Source: Chelydra serpentina (taxonomy: Eukaryota > Chordata > Testudines > Chelydridae). Taken from it: a stretch of 64,000 nt of DNA. The notes beneath the pieces were generated by a model. That model was not told the DNA's origin. It searched no databases and worked only from the letters and a program-made list of their open reading frames with translations. Location of the stretch: positions 248,001 through 312,000 of the forward strand of contig JBAIAC010000128.1 in assembly GCA_037349315.1 (NCBI GenBank), in the 5' to 3' direction. This document shows positions 31,167 through 41,705 of this stretch, piece by piece (the stretch's first letter is position 1; the number at the start of each line of letters is the position of its first letter). The translations under genes were made by a program, and so were the position numbers.

Positions 31167-31850
31167 CTATTTGCATCCTTGTGCCACGTCCCTCTCACAC
31201 ACTGATCACAATTCTCTCTCCGCTTCTTCCCCTTCGCTCTCCCCTCACCACATGTGGCTACAGAAATCCCACAATGACGGACTCTCCCGTCTCTTCTTTT
31301 GCCCCATTTTCTCCATCAGTCTCCAACGGCCATTTACATTCTCCCCAGATTTGGGATGTTTCCCCCCCCCCAGCTTATCTGCAGCCCTTTGTCCTCGTTT
31401 AGGTGGGGAATTGCTGCCCCGAGTCACTCCCCGAAGGGGGCCGGGGGTAGTGGGGGCTGTTTGGGGAGCCCCGAGACGTGGCTGCCTCAGGGGTGGCGAT
31501 GGGGCGGCTGTTCTCTGCCAGCAAGAGGCTTGGCCGGGGCCCAGGAGGGAACAGGGGGAGCCCGTGTCCCCTATGGAGCCTGCCCAGCCCCTTTGCTTCT
31601 GCTCCTTTCTAGCGTTTCCTTCACAGACTGTATTACTGGGGAGGCTGGAAAATGTCTCTGGGCTGAGCCCCGGCAGGAGGGGCCAGGTCCCCACTGTAGT
31701 AAAGAGATGACGCATTTCCCCAGCATGGCAGAATGTCGGGTGTGTGTCTGCAGGGAAAGGGCCTGGGGGGATCGTGACGTGAAATTAACTAAACCCTGTT
31801 CTGCAACCCCCACAACTTTCTGCTCTCGCCCCGCCCCCAACGAACAAGCG
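31167..31850 (+). other. KRAB-gene-like exon region, left arm
   Basis: Matches 34967-35639 inverted. Its second half (from CCTTTCTAG at ~31610) also matches 41370-41620, the block before the ATG exon of the KRAB gene: AAATGTCTCTG, GCCAGGTC, CACTGTA, AAAGAGAT and so on. Here homology stops at ~31850 where the 57-bp repeat begins, so the ATG part is missing. Probably a truncated KRAB-gene 5' end. Confidence 0.6.
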
Positions 31851-32580
31851 ACAGTGACACCGGGTGGCCACGTGGGGTAATGCCCACAGCGTCTCTCTCA
31901 GAGAGCAACAGTGACACTGGGTGGCCACGTGGGGTAATGCACACAGCGTCTCTCTCAGAGAGCAACAGTGACACCGGGTGCCACGTGGGGTAATGCACAC
32001 AGCGTCTCTCTCAGAGAGCAACAGCGACACCAGGTGGCCACGTGGGGTAATGCCCACAGCGTCTCTCTCAGAGAGCAACAGTGACACTGGGTGGCCACGT
32101 GGGGTAATGCACACAGCGTCTCTCTCAGAGAGCAACAGTGACACCGGGTGGCCACGTGGGGTAATGCACACAGCATCTCTCTCAGAGAGCAACAGTGACA
32201 CCGGGTGGCCACGTGGGGTAATGCACACAGCGTCTCTCAGAGAGCAACAGCGACACCGGGTGGCCACGTGGGGTAATGCACACAGCGTCTCTCAGAGAGC
32301 AACAGTGACACCGGGTGGCCACGTGGGGTAATGCACACAGCGTCTCTCAGAGAGCAACAGTGACACCGAGTGGCCACGTGGGGTAATGCACACAGCGTCT
32401 CTCAGAGAGCAACAGTGACACCGGGTGGCCACGTGGGATAATGCACACAGCGTCTCTTTCAGAGAGCAACAGTGACACCGGGTGGCCACGTGGGGTAATG
32501 CACACAGCATCTCTCTCAGAGAGCGACGGTGATACTGGGTGGCCACGTGGGGTAATGCACACAGCATCTCTCAGAGAGAG
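31850..32580 (-). repeat. 57-bp minisatellite, array 1
   Basis: About 13 units of the same 57-bp repeat that fills 50800-54602, in the opposite orientation. Some units are 55 bp through loss of TC in TCTCTCTCAGAG. Each holds CCACGTGG. Confidence 0.93.
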
Positions 32581-33995
32581 CATTTCCTGGACAGGCCCCT
32601 TGCACCTGCTGAGTCCTTAGGAGTCAGGAGAGAGGCTCACACCCACAGGAGCAGGCCCAGACAGCGCAGTCTGGGGCTGGCAGGAAGCGCTGGGGGGCCA
32701 GGTGCTGAGCGCCTCGAGGGGAGAGAGGGAGAGAAGCGATGAGGACAGAGTGCCAGTGTAAAGGGGGTTATGGCCCTGCTAGTGCAGCAAACTTTCCTGG
32801 CTTATCCACGACCCCGGTGGAATGGGCTAGAGAAAGGCCCTGAGTCCCCACTCCCACAGCCTCACCCAGAGGCAGCCTGACCTCGAGGACTCTCTGTCTA
32901 CTCTCGTGTGTGGCAGAGTCCTCGTGACCCGGACAAGGCTGGGCCCAGGATTCCTGGGGGGCTCGACCCCCAGTCGTGTTGTGGTCACTTAGAACAGGGG
33001 CTGGGGTGTCCCCACTCTGGGGTTCTCTCTCCGCTCTGGATGCTTCCCTGACCCACTGATCATTGCATGTGCTTCAAGCAAATCCAATGGATTAAAGAGC
33101 AATCGATTTAAACCATAAGGAAAATGGGAACGGTTCAAGGGAAACACGTCACCTCGTTCTGTGGCTCAGGGATATCGCAAACAGCGTCTCTGGGACAGAC
33201 GGGACGTTCACAGTCTCCCCCTCACATGTCCCAGGCCCTGGCTGTGGTGCAGGGATGCCACCGGTCGGACACGTGCTCTGGCGGTGACCCCATGCCCTCA
33301 GGCTCTAGATGGCAGGACCCTTCCTCCCAGCATCGGCCCCCATGTCGGGGTTATGATCCCACATTGAGGGCACAGAGGGAGCCCCACTCAGCCCTCGTCT
33401 GCCCCAGCTCTTCCCCAACCCTACCCTCAGCCTGGGCCCCTGGGTCCTGGCCCAGCCTCGTTCCCCTTACCTCTGTCCGCTCCCCTCTCCCTAGGAAGCC
33501 ATGGCCCTGCTCTCAGCCCCGGTTCTCGACTGCGGCTTCCGAGGGGCCGCAGACACGCACAAGAGGGCACAGTGTGAAAAGTTTGGGGACCACTGGATTA
33601 GGGTGACGTCCTCAATCACTTCTATGCAGTGCAATAAAAGGTATTTCTCACCCACCTCGCCCCTCCATCAGGACGGACTCGGTATGTTCTGCCGCCCTTC
33701 ACTCGGACAGGAAGGAGAATAACATTTCATTCCACTCAATGCTACAGTGATTTGTAACCCAACACCAGCCAGAACTGGTTCCTTTGGCAAAGCGGCCCCA
33801 TCATGCTGTATACCCAGGCCGAGTAGGGGTGTCTGGGCACACCTGGACTGGTGCTGAAATCTTTCCCCAGGTCATCACTCGATGTGAGGGGGGAGCTCAT
33901 CCAGACCCTGCTTACACTTGGTATTTAAAAACTCCTGAGTAGCCCTCTCTCTACTGCTCTTAGATTTCTCCTCCTGTCCTTTTTTTGACAGCTGA
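32581..33995. other. Inverted-repeat spacer, nothing recognised
   Basis: Unique-looking sequence without a convincing gene. A 160-codon open frame (33124-33606) has no recognisable domain. Confidence 0.4.
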
Positions 33996-34077
33996 GGTGA
34001 GGTGGCCGAGTGGTTAAGGTGACGGACTGCAAATCCATTGTGCTTTGCACGCATGGGTTCGAATCCCATCCTCATCG
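33996..34077 (+). tRNA. tRNA-Ser body with Cys anticodon (GCA)
   Basis: 82-nt class II tRNA: acceptor GGTGAGG/CCTCATC pairs throughout (one wobble), discriminator G, A box TGGCCGAGTGG, long variable arm, perfect B box GGTTCGAATCC. All match tRNA-Ser(GCU) except the loop, CTGCAAA instead of CTGCTAA, so the anticodon is GCA, which reads Cys codons. The anticodon stem has one C-A mismatch. SerRS recognises the long arm and discriminator, not the anticodon, so the product could carry Ser to Cys codons if expressed. Confidence 0.85.
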
Positions 34078-34124
34078 GATGCATTTAATCTTCTCCTTCC
34101 TTTAGAAGCAACCATCTCCCCTTA

Positions 34125-34915
34125 TGGTACAATGAGAGACCAAAGGGTAGGAATAAATGGTACATTTTCTCAATGGAGAGGGGTAACTAGTGGTGTTCCC
34201 CAAGGGTCAGTCCTAGGACCAATCCTATTCAACTTATTCATAAATGATTTGGAAGAAGGGGTAAACAGTGAGGTGGCAAAGTTTGCAGATGATACTAAGC
34301 TGCTCAAGATAGTTAAGACCAAAGCAGACTGTGAAGAACTACAAAAGATCTCACAAAACTAAATGATTGGGCAATAAAATGGCGAATGACATTTAATGTG
34401 GCTAAATGTAAAGTAATGCACATTGGAAAAAATAACCCCAACTATACATAGAATATGATGGGGGCTAATTTAGCTACAACTAATCAGGAAAAAGATCTTG
34501 GAGTCATCGTGGATAGTTCTCTAAAGATGTCCATGCAGTGTGCAGCGGCAGTCAAAAAAGCAAACGGGATGTTAGGAATAATTTAAAAAGGGATAGAGAA
34601 TAAGATGGAGAATATCTTACTGCCCCTATACAAATCCATAGTGCGCCCACATCTTGAATACTGCGTACAATTGTGGTCTCCTCATCTCAAAAAGGATATA
34701 CTGGCATTAGAAAAGGTTCAGAGAAGGGCAACTAAAATGATTAGGGGTCTGGAATGGGTCCCATATGAGGAGAGATTAAAGAGGCTAGGACTTTTTAGCT
34801 TGGAAAAGAGGAGACTAAGGGGGGATATGATAGAGGTATATAAAATTATGAGTGGTGTGGAGGAAGTGAATAAGGAAAAGTTATTTACTTGTTCCCATAC
34901 TATAAGAAGTAGGGG
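34125..34915 (+). mobile_element. CR1/L3-type LINE fragment with broken RT
   Basis: Encodes RT from the B motif ([11 protein letters not shown] near 34190) through FADDTK (near 34280) to the C-terminal region ([14 protein letters not shown]). There is a stop near 34360 and further breaks before a second open part at 34605. It differs from the CR1s at 17 and 47 kb (a separate subfamily) and lacks both ends. Its right end is cut by a single 57-bp repeat unit at 34916. Confidence 0.88.
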
Positions 34916-34966
34916 CTGTGTGCATTACCCCACGTGGCCACCCGGTGTCACTGTCGCTTGTTCGTT
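34916..34966 (+). repeat. Single 57-bp repeat unit at right-arm edge
   Basis: CTGTGTGCATTACCCC, CACGTGGCCACCCGGTGTCA and so on, then directly into the arm sequence. It is the inverted equivalent of the start of array 1, so the satellite was already next to the exon-like block before the inverted duplication. Confidence 0.85.
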
Positions 34967-35639
34967 GGGGGCGGGGCGAGAGGAGAAAGTTGTGGAGGTT
35001 GCAGAACAGGGATTAGTAAATTTCATGTCACGATCCCCCCAGGCCCTTTCCCTGCAGACACACACCCGACATTCTGCCATGCTGGGGAAATGCTTCGTCT
35101 CTTTACTGCAGTGGGGACCTGGCCCCTCCTGCCGGGGCTCAGCCCAGAGACATTTTCCAGCCTCCCCAGTAATACAGTCTGTGAAGGAAACGCTAGAAAG
35201 GAGCAGAAGCAAAGGGGCTGGGCAGGCTCCATAGGGGACACCGGCTCCTCCTGTTCCCTCCTGGGCCCCGGCCAAGCCCTGTTGCTGGCAGAGAACAGCC
35301 GCCCCATCGCCACCCCTGAGGCAGCCACGTCTCGGGGCTCCCCAAACAGCCCACCACCCCCGACCCCCTTTGGGGAGTGACTCGGGGCAGCAATTCCCCA
35401 CCCGAACGAGGACAAAGGGATGCAGATAAACTGGGGGGGGGGAACATCCCAAATCTGGGGAGAATGTAAATGGCCGTTGGAGACTGATGGAGAAAATGGG
35501 GCAAAAGAAGAGACGGGAGATTCCGTCATTGTGGGATTTCTGTAGCCACATGTGGTGAGGGGAGAGCAAAGGGGAAGAAGCGGAGAGAGAATTGTGATCA
35601 GTGTGTGAGAGGCACGTGGCACAAGGATGCAAATAGAGC
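34967..35639 (-). other. KRAB-gene-like exon region, right arm
   Basis: Inverted copy of 31167-31850, about 95% alike by eye. Not open. Confidence 0.65.
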
Positions 35640-35835
35640 GCAGACACACACAGACACTGACACACACACACAATGACACACACACTGACAGATACACAAT
35701 GACACACACACACCGACTCACACACACGGACACACACACACACACTGAGACACACACACACAGTAACACACACACACTGACAGATACACAATGACACACA
35801 CACACCGACTCACACACACACACTGACACACACAC

Positions 35836-35871
<36 letters not shown>

Positions 35872-35955
35872 ACACAGTCAGACACACACACACACCGACA
35901 CACACGCACACACAGACACACACACACAGTCAGACACACACACACACACAGACAC
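35640..35955 (-). repeat. (CA)n microsatellite, right arm
   Basis: About 315 bp of CA repeats with GACACA, TAACAC and GATACA interruptions, more than twice as long as in the left arm. Confidence 0.92.
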
Positions 35956-36237
35956 TTTTTCCCCCCCCGGCCTTTCCTGGCTCCCAGGGGACGCTCCACC
36001 CCCCACGTGTCCCACTGTCCTTCCCCCGCCCGCAGCTCCGGCTCGTCCCCCCGCCGGCCCCGGCCCCACACAGGGGAACACCCCGGCCCCAGGCTCTGTC
36101 CCCACCCGGGTCCCGGCGGGGCCGGGGCCGAGCCCGGCTGCAGCTGAGCCCAGCAGCTCCGCGATCCCCCCGGCGGCTCCAGCGCTGCCGGCAAACACGG
36201 GACCCCCCAGGGAGCCGCTGCTCAGCCCCGCCCCCGG
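35956..36237 (-). other. CpG-rich block, possible first exon (right arm)
   Basis: Inverted copy of 30771-31036. If the promoter at 37.2-37.4 kb also fires leftward, this block lies ~1 kb downstream of it. Confidence 0.4.
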
Positions 36238-37190
36238 CTCCCAATGGAGCCAGAGCCCCGCCCCCAGGCGCTGCTCCGCCCCCGGCCTGTGCCTGAGCCC
36301 CGCCCCCAGGCACTGCCCCGCCCCCGGCCTGTGCCTGAGCCCCGCCCCCAGGCGCTGCCCCGCTCCCGGCCTGTGCCTGAGCCCCGCCCCCAGGCGCTGC
36401 CCCGCCCCCGGCCTATGCCTGAGCCCCGCCCCCAGGCGCTGCCCCGCCCCCGGCCTGTGCCTGAGCCCCGCCCCCAGGTGCTGCCCCGCCCCCGGCCTGT
36501 ACCTGAGCCCCGCCCCAAGGCGCTGCCCCGCCCCCGGCCTGTGCCTGAGCCCCGCCCCCAGGCGCTGCCCCGCCCCCGGCCTGTGCCTGAGCCCCAACCC
36601 CAGGCGCTGCCCCGCCCCCTGGCTGTGCCAGAGCCCCGCTGCCCCGCCCCCGGGCGTTGCCAGAGCCCCGCCCCCAGGCGCTGCCCCGCCCCCAGGCTGT
36701 GCCAGAGCGCCGCTGCCCCGCCCCCCGGCTGTGCCAGAGCCCCGCCCACAGGCGCTGACCCGCCCCCGGGCAGTGCCAGAGCCCCGCCCACAGGAGCTGC
36801 CCCGCCCCCGGGCAATGCCAGAGCCCCCCCCAGGAGCTGCCCCGCTCCCGGACTGTGCCAGAGCCCCGCCCCCAGGCGCTGCCCCGCCCCCAGGAGATGC
36901 TCCGCCCCCGGGCTGTGCCAGAGCCCCGCCCCCAGGAGCTGCCCCGCCCCCGGGCTGTGCCAGAGCCCCGCCCCCAGGAGCAGCCCGGCCCCCGGGCTGT
37001 GACAGAGCCCCGCCCCCAGGCGCTGCCCCGCTCCCGGGCTGTGCCAGAGCCCCGCCCCCAGGAGCTGCCCACCCCCGGGCAGTGACAGAGCCCCGCCCCC
37101 AGGAGCTGCCCACCCCCGGGCAGTGACAGAGCCCCGCCCCCGGCTCCCAATGGAGCCAGAGCCCCGCTCCCAGGAGCTGCCCCGCCCCCG
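36238..37190 (-). repeat. 42-bp GC-box minisatellite, right arm
   Basis: About 22 units, the reverse complement of 29875-30770. Toward 36700-37130 the units turn into shorter variants such as CAGGAGCTGCCCCGCCCCCG. Confidence 0.93.
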
Positions 37191-37224
37191 GGCTCTGGGC
37201 TTTGTTCTCCCGGCTCCCTGGCCA

Positions 37225-37410
37225 CAGCACTGAGCATGCGCAGTAACAGCTGTTAACACGCTCCCTGAGCTGCGCTGAAGAGGGCGGAAGCGGCTCCCGG
37301 GGCACGCTGGGAGATGTAGTTCCTGGTGCTCCTGAAGGGACCGGAAGTGACGTAACGGACGCGCCGTTGAAGAGTTTTGTGTCTCGCGGCTCTGGGCATG
37401 CGCAGATCGG
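37225..37410. promoter_or_regulatory. CpG promoter with NRF1, ZNF143-, ETS- and CRE-like sites
   Basis: Two NRF1-type GCATGCGCAG sites at 37234-37243 and 37396-37405. GGGAGATGTAGT (37309-37320) fits the ACTAYRNNNCCCR motif linked to ZNF143. CCGGAAGTGACGTAA (37341-37355) is an ETS site fused to a CRE-like TGACGTAA. There is no TATA box. This set and CpG density are typical of TATA-less, often bidirectional promoters. It lies upstream of the KRAB exons on the plus strand and next to the right arm on the minus strand. Confidence 0.75.
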
Positions 37411-37611
37411 GGCGGGGGGAGAAGAGCCGGTGACCCCCGAGGGGGGGGGAAGCTGATACCCCTGCTCGGATTTACCGCTGCCCCCGGCCCTGGGGACCCC
37501 CCGCCCCCTTTCTCCCCAGAGAGCCACGAGCCGCACCCAGGGTGATTCCCCCCCCCCCCCCCCCGAGCAGGTCTCTGCCTCTCCCCCACCGAACCCCATT
37601 GTCTCCCCCTC
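37411..37611 (+). other. Probable first exon / start of intron 1
   Basis: CpG-rich, just downstream of the promoter, with a C-run near 37546-37564. No ATG exon or splice donor can be fixed with confidence. Confidence 0.35.
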
Positions 37612-39930
37612 CCCCCATGGGGGGCTCTAGGGCCCCTGGCTCGGGGTCTGGGGCCCCTGGGTGGGAGCTCGGGGGCTCTGGGGCCCCTGGCTGGGGGTCT
37701 GGGCTCTGGGGGGGGGTCTGGGGCCCCTGGCTGGGGGCTAGGCTCTGGGGGGGTCTGGGGCCCCTGGCTGGGCTCTGGGCGGGTCTGGGGCCCCTGGCTG
37801 GGCTCTGGGGGGGTCTGGGGCTCCTGGCTGGGGGTCTGGGCTCTGGCGGGGTCTGGGGCCCCTGGCTGGGGGCTGGGCTCTGGGGGGGTCTGGGGCCCCT
37901 GGCTGGTAGCTGGGCTCTGGGGGGGTCTGGGGCCCCTGGCTGGGGGTCTGGGCTCTGGAAGGGGTCCGGGGCCCCTGGCTGGGCGTCTGGGGCCCCTGGC
38001 TGGGGGTCTGGTCTCGGGGGGCGTCTGGGGCCCCTGGCTGGGCTCTGGGGGGGTCTGGGGCCCCTGGCTGGGCTCTGGGGGGGTCCGGGGCCCCTGGCTG
38101 GGGGCTGGGCTCTGGGGGGGTCTGGGGCCCCTGGCTGGGGGCTGGGCTCTGGGGGGGTCTGGGGCCCCTGGCTGGGGGTCTGGGCTCTGGGCGGGTCTGG
38201 GGCCCCTGGCTGGGGTCTGGGGCCCCTGGCTGGGGGTCTGGCGGGGGTCTGGGGCTGGGGCCCCTGGCTGGGGGTCTGGCGGGGGGCTGGGGCTGGGGTC
38301 CCTGGCTGGGGGTCTGGGGCCCCTGGCTGGGGGCGGGGGTCTGGGGGGGTCTGGGGCCCCTGGCTGGGGGCTGGGGTCTGGGGGGGTCTGGGGCCCCTGG
38401 CTGGGGGCTGGGCTCTGGGGGGCTCTGGGCCCCTGGCTGGGGGTCTGGGCTCTGGGGGGGTCTGGGACCCCTGGCTGGGGGTCTGGGCTCTGGGGTGGGT
38501 CTGGGGCCCTGTCTGGGCTCTGGGGGGGGTCTGGGGTCCCTGGCTGGGGGCTGGGCTCTGGGGGGGGTCTGGGGCCCCTGGCTGGGGGTCTGGGCTCTGG
38601 GGAGGTCTGGGGCCCCTGGCTCGGGGTCTGGGCTCTGGGGGGGGGGGGTCTGGGGCCCCTGGCTGGGGGTCTGGCCCCTGGCTGGGGGTCTGGGCTCTGG
38701 GGGGGTCTGGGGCCCCTGGCTGGGGGACGGGCTCTGGGGGGGGGTCTGGGGCCCCTGGCTGGGGGCAGGGGTCTGGGGCCCCTGGCTGGGGGCTGGGCTC
38801 TGGGGGGGGTCTGGGGCCCCTGGCTGGGGGTCTGGGGGGGGTCTGGGGCCCCTGGCTGGGCTCTGGGGGGGTCTGGGGCCCCTGACTGGGGGCTGGGGCC
38901 CCTGGCTGGGGGCTGGGCTCTGGGGGCGTCTGGGGCCCCTGGCTGGGGGTCTGGGGCCCCTGGCTGGGGTCCGAGGCCCCTGGCTGGGGGCTGGGCTCTG
39001 GGGGGGTCTGGGGCCCCTGGCTGGGGGCTGGGCTCTGGGCGGGTCTGGGGCCCCTGGCTGGGCTCTGGGGGGGTCTGGGGCCCCTGGCTGGGGGCTGGGC
39101 TCTGGGGGGGGTCTGGGGCCCCTGGCTGGGCTCTGGGGGGGTCTGGGGCCCCTGGCTGGGGTCTGGGGCCCCTGGTTGGGGGTCTGGGCTCTGGGGGGGG
39201 TCTGGGGCCCTGTCTGGGCTCTGGGGGGGGTCTGGGGCCCCTGGCTAGGAGTCTGGGCTCTGGGGGGGTCTGGAGCCCCTGGCTGGGGGTCTGGGGCCCC
39301 TGGCTGGGGGCAGGGGTCTGGGGCCCCTGGCTGGGGTCTGGGCTCTGGGGTGGTCTGGGGCCCCTGGCTTGGGGTCTGGGGCCCCTGGCTGGGGTCTGTG
39401 GCCCCTGGCTGGGTGTCTGGGGGGGGTCTCGGCCCCCTGGCTGGGGGTCTCGGCCCCCTGGCTGGGGGTCTGGGGCCCCTGGCTGGGGGCTGGGCTCTGG
39501 GGGGGTCTGGGGCCCCTGTCTGGGCTCTGGGGGGGTCTGGGGCCCCTGGCTGGGGGCTGGGCTCTGGGGCGGTCTGGAGCCCCTGGCTGGGGGTCTGGGC
39601 TCGGGGGGGGGGTCTGGGTCCCCTGGCTGCGGTCTGGGCTCTGGGGGGGTCTGGTGCCCCTGTCGGGGGGTCTGGGCTCAGGGGGTATGTGGGGTCCTGT
39701 CTGGGCTCTGGGGGTGGGGTCTGGGGCCCCTGGCTGGGGGTCTGGGTTCTGGGGGGTGGGTCTGGGTCCCCTGGCTGGGGGCCCTGGCTGGGGGTCTGGG
39801 CTCTGGGGGGGGGGGGTCTGGGGGGGTCTGGGGCCCCTGGCTGGGGGCTGGGCTCTGGGGGGGTCTGGGGCCCCTGCCTGGGGGTCTGGGCTCTGGGGGG
39901 GTCTGGGGCCCCTGGCTGGGGGCTGGGAAT
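37612..39930 (+). repeat. G-rich ~37-bp minisatellite
   Basis: About 60 imperfect units built from TCTGGGGCCCCTGGCTGGGG, then GCTGGGCTCTGGGGGG-like runs. Units vary from ~25 to 40 bp, partly by G-run length. The plus strand is strongly G-rich with many GGGG runs, so G-quadruplexes are likely. Long open frames (37542-38885, 38495-39934) and a minus-strand proline-rich one are by-products of the periodicity. Probably lies in intron 1 of the KRAB-type gene. Confidence 0.92.
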
Positions 39931-40609
39931 GTGACATCACCGATTCTGCTTTTCTCCCCTCTGGAAAACTGCGGAAACATCCGGTTCCATTGGGACAATT
40001 CATCCCCCGAGTCCTTGTCCTAGATCTGGGGGTGCGGGAGGGGGGAAGGGGGTTCGCTCTGCCCCACAACGGTCTCTCCCACAGCGCTCTGGACTCGTTC
40101 TTCCTGAAACCTGGTGTCACGGATACCACTGTTAATCCAGAGTCACTGCCTGGACAGACAAGGAGTGACTCCAGATGGACAGTGGGGTAAATGAGATCAG
40201 CAATTCCCCCTGTGAGGAGGGGCTCTCATTACCTGCCCCCCCAGAGAGCTCAAGGGGGGAAGGCTGCTCCAACGCCCTGTCCCTCTCTGCTCAGGATATT
40301 GGGGTTCAGCTTCCTGGGTCAGACGCTGCAGCCTCCATCGTGATCTGGGCGACCAGGCTTAGCAGCTGCTGCTCCCCCAGCGGGGTCTGTGCTGGGAAGT
40401 GACCTTAATTAAACCTTCTTCTCTGCCCGGCCCAGGTGATGACTTTCTCCAGCTGGCACCAGCCCCCTCGGGCAGCCCTGAGCCCTGTTAATACTAAATT
40501 CTGAGCCAGAGATTCCAGGTAACTGGAAGAAACGAAGGGAAAATGCTGGGGTCTGGCCTTAAAATGACTCTACACAAACAGACCCTCCCCCCCTCATTTC
40601 TCGTCCCAT
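39931..40609. other. Probable intron, nothing recognised
   Basis: Ordinary-complexity DNA between the minisatellite and an LTR. No exon can be supported. Confidence 0.4.
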
Positions 40610-40952
40610 TGTTGAGTCTGAACTTTTGATGAGCTTAAACTTAACCCAGACTTGATGTCTCTGTCTGAACTTTTAATCAGAGCTCTGACCTGGGAACTAC
40701 TCATGACAACCCCCCCTCCCCTTAAGTAGCCATCTCCCCTTTGTCTTTTAGAATTTACATTTTAACCTGTTTTATCCTGTGGAATCTTGATTGATTATGC
40801 ATGACCATTATGATCTGTTAATCACTTTGTTTACTTCTGTGTATAAATATTGATGCTCACCGCTAATAAACTTGCCACACTTACTCTGAAGCTTTTTGAG
40901 CTAAGGATAGTGTGAGCCCGTTGATCAACGAATTGGTGTCTGGTCTCTGACA
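40610..40952 (+). mobile_element. LTR-like element
   Basis: Starts TGTTGAG and ends CTCTGACA, with TATAAATA (40842-40849) and AATAAA (40865-40870) spaced as in a compact LTR. Flanks CCCAT and GATTG differ, so it is not a simple solo LTR. It may be the remaining 5' LTR of a deleted element. No gag or pol seen. Confidence 0.6.
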
Positions 40953-41375
40953 GATTGTGAGCCCCATACCAACTCCGCACGAACTCGGGTGCTGGAGAGG
41001 TGAGTAGGGACTTGCTTTTTACCTAACACCATTAGCAATTGCAGGAGCAAATCCAGCCTTGGGGAAGCAAACAACCCAGGAATGGGACTTTCCTACCAGA
41101 CGGGCAGGGAGAGGGGACAGGGAAAAGGAGAAAGAGAGACTGAAAGGAGCCATGGGAGAGAAGAGTTTTGAGAGAGATTTCCAGATCTCTAATCTGCCCA
41201 GACAGATGTATTACTGCACCCTGGGTAAAATCATTTTCCTGTGGAAAAGATGAGGATCAAACAGAGGAAAACCCAGTTCCTGACTCCATATCCCTCCTAC
41301 TGGGGTGTGGCTGCCGTGGGGTCAGTGTCCAAGCGAATCCCCCACAGTAAATACTTTGGCTCTGCTTTTTTCTAG

Positions 41376-41681
41376 CATTGTGTTCAGATGCTTTGTTACA
41401 GAATGGGGGGAGGGAGAAAAGAGGTGAAAAATGTCTCTGTGGGTTTAGCCTGGCAGGAGTGGCCAGGTCTCCACTGTAATAAAGAGATCGAGCATTTTCT
41501 CAGCATGGCAGACTCTAGGGTGTCTGTCTGCAGGGAAAACGCCTGGGGCAATCGTGCTGTGAAATTAATTAAAGCCTGTTCTGAAACCTCCCCAACTGCC
41601 CTTCTCACCCTGCCAGGCTGCAGAATAATGTCCGTGTTTTGCTCCAGTTCATCCCGTCCTCCCATGGGACAGGGTAGAGAA
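41376..41681 (+). other. Probable 5'UTR part of KRAB-gene exon
   Basis: Begins after TTTTTTCTAG, a good splice acceptor, and runs to the ATG at 41682. About 240 bp match both inverted-repeat arms (31610-31850 and 34967-35210). Shared sequence at three places suggests KRAB-gene 5' ends were duplicated locally. Confidence 0.5.
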
Positions 41682-41705
41682 ATGGCTGCAGAAGAGCCAG
41701 TTCAG
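41682..41705 (+). CDS. First coding exon of KRAB gene (8 codons)
   Basis: ATG plus seven codons reading MAAEEPVQ, followed at once by GTAGGG, a usable donor (CAG|GTAGGG), ending in phase 0. A short leader joined in phase 0 to a KRAB-A exon is the usual arrangement of KRAB zinc-finger genes. The next exon, at 44084, continues in frame with GPVTFEE. The ATG context (AGAAATGG) is acceptable. No alternative ATG of this type is seen nearby. Confidence 0.75.

Noticed and set aside
33124..33606. 160-codon open frame in the inverted-repeat spacer
   Set aside because: No recognisable motif, no splice sites, Ser/Pro-rich as expected from composition.
29699..37599. Long Gly/Arg-, Pro- and Ala-rich open frames (up to 573 codons) over the GC-box repeats
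   Set aside because: The 42-bp unit is divisible by 3 and lacks stops in several frames. The frames occur on both strands, run into (GT)n tracts and have no domain.
37542..40190. Open frames of 447, 479, 273 and 294 codons in the G-rich minisatellite
   Set aside because: They are overlapping products of a tandem repeat with variable unit length; composition is only G/W/L/A or P/R. No conserved domain.
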